DNA of 64,000 bases from Microbispora oryzae (GCF_017896165.1 NZ_JAFCNB010000007.1:248001-312000), one strand, 5' to 3'; positions 7,463 through 18,862 are shown, numbered from the stretch's first letter. Numbers and translations are program-made. Notes: generated by a model from the letters alone, not told the origin.

Positions 7463-8808
7463 ACGCGCCCACGGCCTACTGGTGCGAGATGGCGTGGCTG
7501 CCACCCGGCGAGGCCGTGGAGAGCGTGTACGTCGCCGTCGACGGCCGGCGCCTTGGGGAGATCCGCACGGGGGTGCCCGCGCCGCCCGGCGCCGTACGGC
7601 TGGCCGGCCTGACCCTGCCTGGGCTGGCCGACTGCCACTCCCACGCCTTCCACCGGGCGCTGCGCGGGCACACCCAGACCGAGCGGGGCAGTTTCTGGAC
7701 CTGGCGCCGGCAGATGTACGGCGTCGCCGCGGCGCTCGACCCGGACGGCTACGAGGAGCTGGCCACCGCCGCGTACGCGGAGATGGCGCTCGCCGGCGTC
7801 ACGTGCGTGGGCGAGTTCCACTACCTGCACCACCAGAACGGCGGGGCGCGGTACGGCGACCCCAACGCGATGGGCCACGCGCTGGTGCGGGCGGCCGGCC
7901 GGGCCGGGCTGCGGATCTGCCTGCTCGACGCCTGCTACCTCACGGGCGGAATCGGCGAGGCACTCAGCGGGGTTCAGCTCCGCTTCGGCGACGGGGACGC
8001 GGACCGGTGGGCCGAACGGGCCGAGCGGCTGGCCCTCGCCTACCAGGACGACGAGGACGTCCAGATCGGCGCCGCCATCCACTCCGTGCGGGCGGTGCCG
8101 CCGGAGCAGATGCGGGTCCCGGCCGAGTTCGCCCACCGGTACACGGCGCCCCTGCACGCCCACGTGTCCGAGCAGCGGGCCGAGAACGAGGCGTGTGTGG
8201 AGGCGTATTCGGCGACGCCGGTCCAGGTGCTGCACGAGCACGGCGTGCTCGGACCGCGCTCCACCGCCGTGCACGCCACGCACCTGTCGGACGTCGACGT
8301 GGCCCTGCTCGGCGGCTCCACCACGCATGTGTGCATGTGCCCGACCACCGAGCGCGACCTCGGCGACGGCATCGGCCCGGCCCGCCGGCTGCTGGAGGCC
8401 GGCGCCCCGATCACCCTCGGGTCCGACAGCCAGGCCGTCGTCGACCTGTTCGAGGAGGCCCGCGCGGTCGAGCTGCACGAGCGGCTGGCCACCGCGGAGC
8501 GCGGCCACTGGCAGGCCGCCGAGCTGCTGCACGCCGCGACCGCCGCCGGCCACGCCTCGGTGGGCTTCCCGGACGCCGGATGCCTGGTCCCGGGGGCACG
8601 CGCCGACCTCGTCTCCGTGCGCCTCGACTCCGTCCGCACGGCCGGGGCCACCAGGAGGACCGCGGCCGAGTGCGTCGTGTTCGCGGCGACCGCCTCCGAC
8701 GTCCACTCGGTGGTGTCCGGGGGCCGCAGGGTGGTCGTGGACGGCCGTCACGCGCTCGGCGACGTGGGCGCGCTGCTCGCCACCGCGATCGCCCGGGTGC
8801 GCCCCTGA
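7459..8808 (+). CDS. hutF: Formimidoylglutamate deiminase
   Basis: A 449-residue amidohydrolase-superfamily enzyme that deiminates N-formimino-L-glutamate to N-formyl-L-glutamate and ammonia, a late step of histidine degradation in the HutF/HutG route. Metal and catalytic residues are visible in DCHSHAFHRAL (HxH), in HAHVSEQ and in the C-terminal LGSDSQAVVDLFEE. The early pair FWTWRRQMY is typical of HutF rather than guanine or cytosine deaminases. Its start overlaps the SDR stop, and hutI follows 68 nt later. No hutG, hutH or hutU is within the window, so the rest of the pathway must be elsewhere. Confidence 0.93.
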   Translation: MNAPTAYWCEMAWLPPGEAVESVYVAVDGRRLGEIRTGVPAPPGAVRLAGLTLPGLADCHSHAFHRALRGHTQTERGSFWTWRRQMYGVAAALDPDGYEELATAAYAEMALAGVTCVGEFHYLHHQNGGARYGDPNAMGHALVRAAGRAGLRICLLDACYLTGGIGEALSGVQLRFGDGDADRWAERAERLALAYQDDEDVQIGAAIHSVRAVPPEQMRVPAEFAHRYTAPLHAHVSEQRAENEACVEAYSATPVQVLHEHGVLGPRSTAVHATHLSDVDVALLGGSTTHVCMCPTTERDLGDGIGPARRLLEAGAPITLGSDSQAVVDLFEEARAVELHERLATAERGHWQAAELLHAATAAGHASVGFPDAGCLVPGARADLVSVRLDSVRTAGATRRTAAECVVFAATASDVHSVVSGGRRVVVDGRHALGDVGALLATAIARVRP

Positions 8809-8876
8809 CCCGCTGGGCGGGAACGTTGTCGCCGGGAGGGTTTGCGCCGGGCGCGCCCCGGCGATGATCAGTAATC

Positions 8877-10040
8877 GTGGAATCACGCGGCATGACATCG
8901 ACGGTCTTCATCGGCATCGGACAGCTGTTCACCGCGGATCCCGAGTGCGCGGAGATCGAGGACGCCGCGCTCGTGGCGGAGGGCGGGCTCGTCCGCTGGA
9001 TCGGCCGGTCCGCGGACGCCCCCGCCGCGGACGAGCGGATCGACGTCGAGGGGCGTGCCGTCATCCCGGGCTTCGTCGACAGCCACGCGCATCTGGTCTT
9101 CGCCGGCGACCGCACGGCCGAGTTCGCCGCCCGGATGGCGGGCGAGCCCTACACGGCCGGGGGAATCGCCGCCACCGTCGCCGCCACCCGCAGGGCCGGC
9201 GTCCCGCGGCTGGTCACCACCACCGCCCGCCTGGTCGCCGAGATGCTCATGCAGGGCACCACGACGGTCGAGATCAAGAGCGGCTACGGCCTCACGGTCA
9301 CGACGGAGCGGGAAAGTCTGGAGATCGCCGCCCAGTTCACCCCCGAGACCACGTTCCTCGGCGCCCACGTGGTGCCGCCCGGCGCCGGCGCCGACGACTA
9401 CGTCCGCCTCGTCAGCGGCCCCATGCTGGAGGCGTGCGCGCCGTTCGCCAAGTGGGTGGACGTGTTCTGCGAGCGCGGCGCGTTCGACGAGGACCAGAGC
9501 AGGCACGTGCTGACGCAGGGCATCAAGGCCGGGCTTGCGCCCCGGGTCCACGCCAACCAGCTCGGCCCCGGGCCGGGGGTCCGGCTGGCCTGCGAGCTCG
9601 GCGCCGCGTCGGCCGACCACTGCACCCACCTGACGGACGGAGACGTGGCGGCGCTGGCGGGCAGCGGGGTGGTCGCCACCCTGCTGCCGGGGGCCGAGTT
9701 CTCCACCCGTTCGCCGTACCCGGACGCCCGGAGGCTGCTGGACGCGGGCGTCACGGTCGCGCTGGCCACCGACTGCAATCCCGGCTCGTCGTTCACCAGT
9801 TCGATGCCGTTCTGCGTCGCGCTGGCCGTGCGCGAGATGCGGATGACGCCGCGCGAGGCGATGTGGGCGGCGACCGCGGGCGGCGCCCGGGCCCTGCGCC
9901 GGACCGACGTCGGGACGCTGCGGGTGGGCGCCCGCGCCGACCTCGTGGTGCTCGACGCGCCGTCGTACGTCCACCTCGCCTACCGGCCGGGGGTGCCCCT
10001 CGTCGCCCAGGTGTGGCGTGGCGGTCGCCAGGTCGTCTGA
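8877..10040 (+). CDS. hutI: Imidazolonepropionase
   Basis: A 387-residue metal-dependent hydrolase that opens 4-imidazolone-5-propanoate to N-formimino-L-glutamate, the substrate of HutF encoded just upstream. Family motifs include [16 protein letters not shown] (HxH), [26 protein letters not shown] and the metal-binding Asp in [12 protein letters not shown] give the GTG as start, but the ATG five codons later is equally possible because neither has a strong ribosome binding site. The pairing hutF-hutI gives two consecutive steps of histidine catabolism. Confidence 0.94.
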   Translation: MESRGMTSTVFIGIGQLFTADPECAEIEDAALVAEGGLVRWIGRSADAPAADERIDVEGRAVIPGFVDSHAHLVFAGDRTAEFAARMAGEPYTAGGIAATVAATRRAGVPRLVTTTARLVAEMLMQGTTTVEIKSGYGLTVTTERESLEIAAQFTPETTFLGAHVVPPGAGADDYVRLVSGPMLEACAPFAKWVDVFCERGAFDEDQSRHVLTQGIKAGLAPRVHANQLGPGPGVRLACELGAASADHCTHLTDGDVAALAGSGVVATLLPGAEFSTRSPYPDARRLLDAGVTVALATDCNPGSSFTSSMPFCVALAVREMRMTPREAMWAATAGGARALRRTDVGTLRVGARADLVVLDAPSYVHLAYRPGVPLVAQVWRGGRQVV

Positions 10041-10095
10041 GCGGGTCCCCGGGCAGGCCGGAACATTTTCCGCGCGTGCGCATCCTCCCTGGGGA

Positions 10096-10123
10096 GGAAC
10101 CGGAAACCATTCTGCGGTCGTAT
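10096..10123 (+). promoter_or_regulatory. Possible ECF-type promoter upstream of the sigma factor
   Basis: GGAAC and CGTAT are separated by 18 bp, resembling ECF sigma promoters (GGAAC then CGT or GTT). This lies about 150 bp upstream of the group-2 sigma gene, in an otherwise gene-free gap (10041-10270). The match rests on short motifs and could be chance. Confidence 0.3.
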
Positions 10124-10270
10124 TAATTGAGGGAATCTTTGCCCAGGGTGAGCCGTTCTTTGGGTAAGGACCGGGGAGCCGGGATTGGCCGCGCCGAAGG
10201 GGGCGGGCGCGCCCGGATAACCGGTTCCGCAACGGGCATATCGCGGCGCGGCGGAACGAGGTGCCATCGA

Positions 10271-11206
10271 ATGGCGACGGGGAATCGGACGCAGGAACAG
10301 TACGTTGCCGAGCGGGATCTGCTGGGGACGTACCTGGCCGAGATCGGACGGGTTCCACTCCTGACCGCGGAGCAGGAGGTGGAGCTCGCCAAGCGCATCG
10401 AGGCCGGCCTGTTCGCCGAGCAGCTCCTCGACGGCGGGCGGCCCGAGCCGAAGACCGCGGACGCGACGGACGAGGAGCTGGAGCGCATCGCGGTGTCCGG
10501 CCGGCGGGCCAAGGACGAGTTCATCCAGGCCAACCTGCGTCTTGTGGTGGCGGTGGCCCGGAAGTACTCCGGGCGGGGGATGCCGCTGATCGACCTGGTC
10601 CAGGAGGGGAACCTGGGCCTGGTCCGGGCCGTGGAGAAGTTCGACTACCGGCGGGGGTACAAGTTCTCGACGTACGCCACCTGGTGGATCCGGCAGTCGG
10701 TGGGGCGTTCGATCCACGAGCAGGCGCGCCCGGTCCGGCTGCCCACCCACGCGGGCGAGCAGATGACCCGGCTGATGCGCGTGCGCAGGGACATGCTGGC
10801 GGAGCTCGACGTGGAGCCGACCGACGCCGACCTGGCCGAGGTGCTCGACCTGCCGATCGAGCGGGTGCAGGAGCTGCGCCGCTGGGCGTCCGACCCGGTG
10901 TCGCTTCAGCTGGGCGTCGGCGAGGAGGACGAGACCGAGCTCGGCGACATGATCGCGGACGAGACTTGGGCCGACCCCGAGCAGCAGGCGATGGCGACGC
11001 TGGAGAAGGAGCGCCTGGAGGAGTGGCTCACCGGCCTCGAAGGTCAGATGCAGGAGATGCTGCGCTGGCGTTACGGCCTGGTCGACGGACGCGAGCACAC
11101 GCTGACCGAGGTGGGGGAGCGTTACGGCATCGGCCGTGACCGGGCCCGCCGCCTGGAGCGGGACGCCCTCGTCCGCCTGCGGAAGATGGCCTCCGCGGCG
11201 GCCTGA
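10271..11206 (+). CDS. RNA polymerase sigma factor, sigma-70 group 2 (SigB/HrdB-like)
   Basis: A 311-residue sigma factor with all conserved regions except a long 1.1. Region 1.2 is around YLAEIGRVPLLTAEQE. Region 2 covers NLRLVVAVARKYSGRGM, LIDLVQEGNLGL and the -10-binding YKFSTYATWWIRQS. Region 3 follows PTHAGEQM, and region 4 has LTEVGERYGIGRDRARRLER. The absence of an acidic 1.1 extension and its length mark it as a non-essential principal-like factor. The ATG has GAGGTG 8 nt upstream; an in-frame upstream start would add 48 residues of non-conserved sequence. It ends at a classical terminator before amtB. Confidence 0.93.
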   Translation: MATGNRTQEQYVAERDLLGTYLAEIGRVPLLTAEQEVELAKRIEAGLFAEQLLDGGRPEPKTADATDEELERIAVSGRRAKDEFIQANLRLVVAVARKYSGRGMPLIDLVQEGNLGLVRAVEKFDYRRGYKFSTYATWWIRQSVGRSIHEQARPVRLPTHAGEQMTRLMRVRRDMLAELDVEPTDADLAEVLDLPIERVQELRRWASDPVSLQLGVGEEDETELGDMIADETWADPEQQAMATLEKERLEEWLTGLEGQMQEMLRWRYGLVDGREHTLTEVGERYGIGRDRARRLERDALVRLRKMASAAA

Positions 11207-11233
11207 TCACGAATTGGCCGGCCCTTCACCGAA

Positions 11234-11261
11234 CGCGCACCTCTAGCGGGTGCGCGTTTTT
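11234..11261 (+). terminator. Intrinsic terminator after the sigma factor gene
   Basis: CGCGCACC pairs with GGTGCGCG (8 bp, 7-nt loop) and is followed directly by five T residues. It lies 27 nt past the sigma-factor stop and isolates it from the amtB operon. Confidence 0.85.
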
Positions 11262-11279
11262 CCCTCCCAAGCCCTGTCC

Positions 11280-11348
11280 GAAACCTGGCCGAAACAAGCA
11301 TCACATGGGTTTCACACATGTGAAACACGCAGAGTCCCGGCCTGAAAC
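11280..11348 (+). promoter_or_regulatory. GlnR-type binding region upstream of amtB
   Basis: GAAAC half-sites start at 11280, 11291, 11322 and 11344. The first two are 11 bp apart and the last two 22 bp apart, i.e. on one face of the helix. TTCAC (11311) precedes the third by exactly 11 bp, giving TTCAC-6 nt-GAAAC-6 nt-AGTCC-6 nt-GAAAC. This matches the actinomycete GlnR box gTnAC-n6-GAAAC-n6-gTnAC-n6-GAAAC except for the weak AGTCC element. The symmetric GTTTCACA-CA-TGTGAAAC lies inside it. The site is about 120-190 bp before the amtB start, consistent with nitrogen-limitation activation of amtB-glnK-glnD. Confidence 0.75.
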
Positions 11349-11466
11349 GGCAGAAGAACACGCTGTCGCCAACGTCAGTGCGCCAGCCGGTCGACGGTGC
11401 CCGGGAGGAAGTCACTGAGGGAAGTGATAAAGGGCCACACGCCAAATTGTAAGGAGGGCCGCGTCG

Positions 11467-13118
<1,652 letters not shown>

Positions 13119-13122
13119 CCGG

Positions 13123-15435
13123 ATGATGAGAGGGGAGACTCGCTCTTTCGCCTCCGCGCGGAAGGACCGCGTCGCGGACATCGACAGGTGGCTGACCGAC
13201 CTGTTCCGCACGGCCGCCACCCGTCCGTACGCCCAGGACGGGCGGAGCGGACCGGGAGGGAAGGGCGGGTTTCCCGACGACCGCGGCTCCGCCGGCCCCC
13301 ACGGGATCGGCGGGGTCGCACTGGTCGCGGTCGGCAGCCTGGGGCGGGGCGAGCTCGCCCCGGGCAGCGACCTCGACCTGGTCCTGCTGCACGACGGCCG
13401 GGGTGACGTGGCCCGTGTCGCCGACCGGATCTGGTACCCGATCTGGGACTCCGGAGTCGGTCTCGACCACTCCGTCCGCACGGTCGAAGAGGCCGTGAAG
13501 GTGGCGCGCGAGGACATGAAGGCCGTGCTCGGCCTGATCCAGGCACGGCACATCGTCGGCGACCCCGAGCTCACGCGGGCGGCCCGCGAGGCCGTTCTCG
13601 CCGAATGGCGGGCCGACTCCCGCCGCCGGCTGGGCGAGCTGCGAGCCGCGGCGGACAAGCGCGCGGAGGCCGCCGGCGAGCTGGCCTTCCTCCTCGAACC
13701 CGACCTCAAGGACTCCAGGGGCGGCATCCGCGACGTACAGGCGATGCAGGCCGTGGCCGCCGCCTGGGTCGCGTCGGCGCCAGGACCCCGCGTCCGCGAG
13801 GCGTACGAACTGCTGCTGGACATCCGGCACGGGCTCCACCTGGTCACGGCGCGCGGGACCGACCGCCTGGTCCTGCAGGAGCAGGACGCCGTCGCCGGCA
13901 CGCTCGGCCTGCTCGACGCGGAGGCGCTGATGCGCCGTCTCGCCGAGGCCGGCCGCACCATCTCGCACGCCTTCGACGCCACGTGGCGCACGGTCGACCG
14001 GCTGCTCACCGGCCCCGCGCCGCGCGGCAGGCGGCCGCTCGCCGACGGCGTGGTCGAGCACGGCGGCGAGGTCGTCCTGGCCAGGGGCGTCAACCCGCGG
14101 ACCGACCCGACGCTCGTGCTGCGCGCGGCGGCAGCGGCGGCGGAGGCGGGCCTGCCGCTCGCACCGGCCACCGTGTCGGCTCTCGCGGCCCAGTCGCCGC
14201 CGATGCCGGTCCCCTGGCCCGAGGAGGCGAGGGGAGCTCTCGTCGCGCTGCTCGGCGCCGGTCGTGCCGCCGTCCCGGTGTGGGAGGAGCTCGACCAGGC
14301 CGGATTCCTCGTCCGGCTCATCCCCGACTGGGAGCGGGTGCGGCACCGCCCGCAGCGCAACCCGGTGCACCGCTACACCGTCGACCGGCACCTCATCGAG
14401 ACCGCGGCGGGGGCGGCCTCCTACACCCGCGAGGTGTCCCGCCCCGACCTGCTGCTCATCTCCGCGCTGCTGCACGACGTCGGCAAGGGCTGGCCGGGCG
14501 ACCACTCGACGACCGGCGAGGTCGTGGCGCGCGACATCGGCACGCGGATGGGCCTGCCGCCCGCGGACGTCGAGGTGCTGGCCACCGTGGTCCGTCACCA
14601 TCTGCTGCTGCCCGAGACCGCCACGCGCCGTGACCTGGAAGACCCCGTCACCATCGAGAGGGTCGCCGAGGCGGTCGGCTCACGCGAGGTCCTCGAACTG
14701 CTGGCCGCGCTCGCCGTCGCCGACGGGAACGCCACGGGTCCGGCCGCGTGGAACGCCTGGAAGGCGTCCCTCGTCGCCGACCTGGTCAGACGGGTCAGGT
14801 CCGTGCTGTCCGGCACGCCGCCGGCGCCCGCTCCCGTCCTGTCCGAGGAGCAGGCCGCGCTGGCCCGGCACGGCGGCGGCGCCATACGGGTGAACGGGAG
14901 CGCGGTCACGGTCGTCGCCCCCGACCGTCCGGGCCTGCTCTGGCGCGCCGCCGGCGTGCTCGCCGCGCACCGGATGGTCGTCAGGTCCGCGTCCGCGGCC
15001 TCAGCCGGAGCCACCGCGGTCATCGAGTTCGTCGTGGTGCCCGAGTACGGCACGCCGCCCGACCCCGCGACGCTGGAGGCCGACCTTCGGCTGGTCCTCG
15101 CCGGTCGCCTCGACATCGAGCAGCGGCTGGCCCGGCGGACGAGTTCGATGCGCCCGCCCCGGGTTCCGGTGGCGCCGCCGCGGGTGACGCTCGTCGACGA
15201 CGCCTCCACCACGGCCACCGTCGTCGAGGTGCGCGCGCACGACCGGCCGGGTCTGTTGTGGCGCATCGGGCGCGCGTTCGGCGAGTGCGGCGTCGACGTG
15301 CGCGCCGCCCGGGTCGAAACCCTGGGCGCGGAGGCGGTCGACGTGTTCTACGTCGCCGATCGCGCAGGTCAGCCGCTTACGGACGAGCGCCAGCGGCAGC
15401 AGGTGCGTGAATACGTCCTCGCCGCACTTCGCTAG
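13123..15435 (+). CDS. glnD: PII nucleotidyltransferase/removing enzyme
   Basis: A 770-residue bifunctional enzyme modifying GlnK. The nucleotidyltransferase site GSLGRGELAPGSDLDL is at residues about 71-86. The HD hydrolase motif HDVGKG begins at residue 451. Two ACT domains that sense glutamine occupy the last 180 residues, starting at VVAPDRPGLLWR and EVRAHDRPGLLWR. In Streptomyces the homologue acts as a PII adenylyltransferase, which I assume here. I chose the first of two adjacent ATG codons, 4 nt after the glnK stop. The gene is followed by a weak hairpin (15437-15460) and then the first conservon rather than ffh. Confidence 0.95.
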   Translation: MMRGETRSFASARKDRVADIDRWLTDLFRTAATRPYAQDGRSGPGGKGGFPDDRGSAGPHGIGGVALVAVGSLGRGELAPGSDLDLVLLHDGRGDVARVADRIWYPIWDSGVGLDHSVRTVEEAVKVAREDMKAVLGLIQARHIVGDPELTRAAREAVLAEWRADSRRRLGELRAAADKRAEAAGELAFLLEPDLKDSRGGIRDVQAMQAVAAAWVASAPGPRVREAYELLLDIRHGLHLVTARGTDRLVLQEQDAVAGTLGLLDAEALMRRLAEAGRTISHAFDATWRTVDRLLTGPAPRGRRPLADGVVEHGGEVVLARGVNPRTDPTLVLRAAAAAAEAGLPLAPATVSALAAQSPPMPVPWPEEARGALVALLGAGRAAVPVWEELDQAGFLVRLIPDWERVRHRPQRNPVHRYTVDRHLIETAAGAASYTREVSRPDLLLISALLHDVGKGWPGDHSTTGEVVARDIGTRMGLPPADVEVLATVVRHHLLLPETATRRDLEDPVTIERVAEAVGSREVLELLAALAVADGNATGPAAWNAWKASLVADLVRRVRSVLSGTPPAPAPVLSEEQAALARHGGGAIRVNGSAVTVVAPDRPGLLWRAAGVLAAHRMVVRSASAASAGATAVIEFVVVPEYGTPPDPATLEADLRLVLAGRLDIEQRLARRTSSMRPPRVPVAPPRVTLVDDASTTATVVEVRAHDRPGLLWRIGRAFGECGVDVRAARVETLGAEAVDVFYVADRAGQPLTDERQRQQVREYVLAALR

Positions 15436-15513
15436 AGAGATGAGACGATCTTCTCACCTCTTGGTAACAATTGAGATGCTCCGCTGGGGGTAAGGCCCCG
15501 AGCCATCATGACC

Positions 15514-15541
15514 TTGTGGTCGAATTGTCCCCGCTTATATA
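15514..15541 (+). promoter_or_regulatory. Candidate promoter of conservon 1
   Basis: TTGTGG and TATATA are 16 bp apart. The -10 falls about 45 nt before the chosen cvnA1 ATG. The AT-rich hexamer stands out in this GC-rich background. It also argues against the GTG at 15545, which would begin before the predicted transcription start. Confidence 0.5.
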
Positions 15542-15586
15542 GCTGTGTCACTTCATGCCGTCCAGACGCGTGAAGGCAGCGGAAAG

Positions 15587-18500
15587 ATGGCGGGGCCGGT
15601 GAGCATGAGGCAGTCCACAACCGATAACCGCAGGCGGGGGAGTCGTCTGTCGCCGCGGCGATGGCGGGTCCCGACCCGTCTGACCGCCCTGATCGTCGCC
15701 CCCACACTGGTCGCGGTGCTGCTCGCGGGCGTCAGGGTCGTCGGCTCGATCGACAGCCTCAACGGTTATCAGAGGACCAGGTCGGCGGCCGAATACTCGC
15801 TGCACCTGCGAGACCTCGCGCAGCAGCTCGGCCTGGAACGCGACCTGGCGGTGTGGAGCGCGGGCAACCGCACGCGGAAGTTCAACATCGACGGGCAGAC
15901 GGAGATCACCCGGGCGCAGCAGCGCGCGGTGGTCGACCCGCTGGTCGAGCAGGTGCGGGCGGACCTCGCGAACATCGACCTCGCGTTCGGCGCCCGCGCG
16001 GTGGAGCAGGCGCAGCAGGCGGCCAGCCGTCTCGACAGCCTCAAGAACAACCGCGTCAACGGCGCTCCGGAGAACTACAACTTCATCATCGCCAACCTCC
16101 TCCGTCTGCACGACGACCTCAGCGAGAACGACGACGACGCCCAGATCGTCGGCAACGAGCAGGCGCTGAGCGGCATCGCGCACGCCAAGGAGGAGGTGTC
16201 CCTCCAGCGGGCCATGCTCAGCCGGGAGCTGCTCGAACGGCACCAGACGTTCACGACCGTCGAGCTGCAGGACTTCCTCGCCTCGCAGTCGCGGCAGCAG
16301 GGCTACCTCGCCACGTTCTATTCGGAGGCGCCGTCGTCGGAGAGCACCCGCCTGGTGACACTCCTCGGCGACAAGGACGTGGTCACCAGCGAGCTCACCA
16401 AGTCATGGGCGATCACCCTGGGTCTGCGGAACCAGTCCATGAGCACCTACCGCGGCAGGGACGTGACCCTCCAGCGGTGGTTCCAGGAGAGCACGAAGAC
16501 CATCACGCAGATGCACACGGTCGAGCAGCGCGTCTCGGCCGTGGTGCTCGCCCGCGCCCGCGACCTGCAGTCCGCCGAGCAGCGCAACGCGCTCATCGCC
16601 GGTGGTCTCATCCTCGCCCTGCTGCTCCTCGTCCTCGCCACCACCGTGCTCATCGCGCGGTCGATGGTGACGCCGCTGCGCCGGCTGCGCGCCGAGGCGC
16701 TCGACATCGCCGGACGGCGGCTGCCCGACACGGTACGCAGCATGCGTGAGTCCGACGACACGGGCAACGCACCCCAGGTCGAGCCCATCGCCGTCGGCAC
16801 CGAGGACGAGATCGGCGAAGTCGCGCAGGCGTTCGACGAGGTCCACGCCCAGGCCGTGCGCCTCGCGGCCGAGGAGTCGCGCCTGCGCGCGAACGTCAAC
16901 GCCATGTTCGTCAACCTGTCGCGCCGTACGCAGACGCTCGTGGAGCGGCAGATCTCACTGATCGACGGCCTGGAGCGCGGCGAGGAGGACGGCAACCGCC
17001 TGTCCGACCTGTTCAAGCTCGACCACCTCGCCACCCGCATGCGCCGCAACAGTGAGAACCTCCTGGTCCTCGCGGGTCACGAAGCGCCGCGCAAGCGCAG
17101 CCAGCCCGCCCGGCTGGTCGACGTCGTGCGGGCCTCCCTGTCGGAGGTCGAGGACTACGAGCGCGTCGTCGTCCGGGTCCACCGCAACATCGCGCTCGCC
17201 GGCCACGCGGCCAACGACGTCGTCCACCTGCTCGCCGAGCTGGTGGAGAACGCCATCGCCTTTTCACCGCGCAACACCAAGGTCGTCGTGTCGAGCAGCC
17301 CGGTGGAGGGCGGGGCCGTGATGCTCGGGGTGACGGACGCCGGCATCGGCATGTCGCCGGAGGAGATGGCCGAGATCAACCGGCGGCTCGCCGAGCCACC
17401 CACGATCGACGTGTCCGTCTCCCGGCGCATGGGCCTCTTCGTGGTCGGCCGCCTGGCGCTCCGCCACGGCATCCGGGTCCAGCTCCGGCGCGGCGACGGC
17501 GCGGGTGTCATCGCCATGGTGCTGTTCCCCGCCCAGCTCGTCAGCAGCGCCGACCAGGCCGCGGCACCCGGACAGCCCGCGGTGCCCGAACAGGTCGTGG
17601 CGGCCGCGCAGCCGGCGGGCGGCCCTCCGGTACGGCAGGCCTTCGGCGACCCCGGGCCCGGCGGTCCCGCCGGCGGCTTCGAGCCGTGGGCCGCGGGACG
17701 CGGACGCGGCGGGCTCCCGGTCCGCCGCCCGGCGGCGCCGGCCGAGGACGGGCCCTTCGGGCCGGTTCCGGCGCAGCCCGGCTTGTCCGGCACGACGCCC
17801 GCGGACCGGCACGGCGACGGCGAGACTCCGCCCGGCGCCTTCGGCCCCTTCACTCCCTTCGGCGCGTCGCCGGCCCAGCCCTCTCAGCCTCCGCAGCCCG
17901 CGTCACCGCTCTCCGCGCCCGCGCCGGGCGGCCTCGACCAGTTCGGCCAGTTCGGGCAGCTCGGCCAGCCCTCCGGCCCGCACGCGATGCCGGGTCAAGG
18001 CGCGGTCTCGCCGGGGGTTCCGGCGTTCGGTGAGCCGTCCGGCCCCCACACGCTGCCGGGTCGCGGCGCGCCCTCGCCCGGAGTGCCGGCGTTCGGCGAG
18101 CCGTCCGGCCCGCACGCGATGCCCGGACCGTTCGGCGAGCCGTCCGGAACCGACGACCAGCCGGAGGAGCCGCCGCTGTTCGGCCGCCGCCCCGGCAGGG
18201 CCGCCGCCGCCTTCACCGAGCACTCGGGGGCGTTCACCGAGCACTCCGGGGCTTTCACCGTGGCCGACGCCGGCTCCGTCACCGGGCCGCTGCCCAAGAT
18301 CGACGACTCGCCCCTGGAGCAGGGCGACGAGTTCCTGCCGATCTTCGCCTCCGTCGAGTCGGCCTGGTTCCGGCGGCCGGTCCCCGGAGAGGCGGTAGTT
18401 CCGCCACGTCCCGACGGCGCGCCGCCGTCCGCACCGCCGTCCGCGCAGGCTCCGTCCGGGCCGCCGTCCGCGCAGGCCCCGCGACGCCCGGCCTCCGCGC

Positions 18501-18862
18501 CCACCGCGGACGGCGGCGGCGCCGGTCAGGGCGGCGCCGGTCAGGGCGGCGCCGGTCAGGGCGGGCCCGAGGGCGGGTGGCGGTCGCAGGCCGACACCGG
18601 CTTCCAGGCGGCCGCGAGCGCCAGGGACCCCCAGCTGGGAGGCGTCACCTCGGCGGGCCTGCCCAAGCGGACCCCCAAGGCCAACCTGGTGCCGGGATCC
18701 GTGGGAGCGCCGGGGCCCGCGGCGGCCCCTCCGCGACCGCCGATGTCGGCCGACGCGGTACGCAACCGTCTTTCCAGCTTCCAGCAGGGCGTACGGCGGG
18801 GCCGGGCCGAAGCGGCCGACGGCCTCACCCAAGGGTCGGGAAATGAGGAGGAGAGCTCGTGA
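15587..18862 (+). CDS. cvnA: Conservon 1 sensor-kinase-like protein (NIT-HAMP-HATPase), CvnA
   Basis: A membrane protein of about 1090 residues. TM1 is at about 32-53, then an extracellular nitrate/nitrite-sensing-type helical domain (about 60-330), TM2 (about 335-358), HAMP, a dimerisation helix with LFKLDHLATRM, and a HATPase (N box ELVENAIAFSP about 551, G1 DAGIGM about 584, GLFVVGRLA). A Pro/Gly-rich tail of about 440 residues carries repeats (GEPSGPHAMPG-like, GAFTEHS, GGAGQ) and conserved peptides FLPIFASVESAWFRRP and LPKRTPKANLVPGS. CvnA proteins form membrane signalling complexes with CvnB, C and D; true kinase output is not established. The ATG choice is tentative; another ATG lies six codons on. 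The stop overlaps cvnB. Confidence 0.92.
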   Translation: MAGPVSMRQSTTDNRRRGSRLSPRRWRVPTRLTALIVAPTLVAVLLAGVRVVGSIDSLNGYQRTRSAAEYSLHLRDLAQQLGLERDLAVWSAGNRTRKFNIDGQTEITRAQQRAVVDPLVEQVRADLANIDLAFGARAVEQAQQAASRLDSLKNNRVNGAPENYNFIIANLLRLHDDLSENDDDAQIVGNEQALSGIAHAKEEVSLQRAMLSRELLERHQTFTTVELQDFLASQSRQQGYLATFYSEAPSSESTRLVTLLGDKDVVTSELTKSWAITLGLRNQSMSTYRGRDVTLQRWFQESTKTITQMHTVEQRVSAVVLARARDLQSAEQRNALIAGGLILALLLLVLATTVLIARSMVTPLRRLRAEALDIAGRRLPDTVRSMRESDDTGNAPQVEPIAVGTEDEIGEVAQAFDEVHAQAVRLAAEESRLRANVNAMFVNLSRRTQTLVERQISLIDGLERGEEDGNRLSDLFKLDHLATRMRRNSENLLVLAGHEAPRKRSQPARLVDVVRASLSEVEDYERVVVRVHRNIALAGHAANDVVHLLAELVENAIAFSPRNTKVVVSSSPVEGGAVMLGVTDAGIGMSPEEMAEINRRLAEPPTIDVSVSRRMGLFVVGRLALRHGIRVQLRRGDGAGVIAMVLFPAQLVSSADQAAAPGQPAVPEQVVAAAQPAGGPPVRQAFGDPGPGGPAGGFEPWAAGRGRGGLPVRRPAAPAEDGPFGPVPAQPGLSGTTPADRHGDGETPPGAFGPFTPFGASPAQPSQPPQPASPLSAPAPGGLDQFGQFGQLGQPSGPHAMPGQGAVSPGVPAFGEPSGPHTLPGRGAPSPGVPAFGEPSGPHAMPGPFGEPSGTDDQPEEPPLFGRRPGRAAAAFTEHSGAFTEHSGAFTVADAGSVTGPLPKIDDSPLEQGDEFLPIFASVESAWFRRPVPGEAVVPPRPDGAPPSAPPSAQAPSGPPSAQAPRRPASAPTADGGGAGQGGAGQGGAGQGGPEGGWRSQADTGFQAAASARDPQLGGVTSAGLPKRTPKANLVPGSVGAPGPAAAPPRPPMSADAVRNRLSSFQQGVRRGRAEAADGLTQGSGNEEESS

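Noticed and set aside
15437..15460. Hairpin after glnD considered as a terminator
   Set aside because: The 9-bp stem has one mismatch, a 6-nt loop and no T-run. It is too weak to list as a feature, though it may contribute to separating glnD from conservon 1.
15545..15547. GTG as start of cvnA1
   Set aside because: It lies only 3 nt after a likely -10 element, before the expected transcription start. A downstream ATG fits better.
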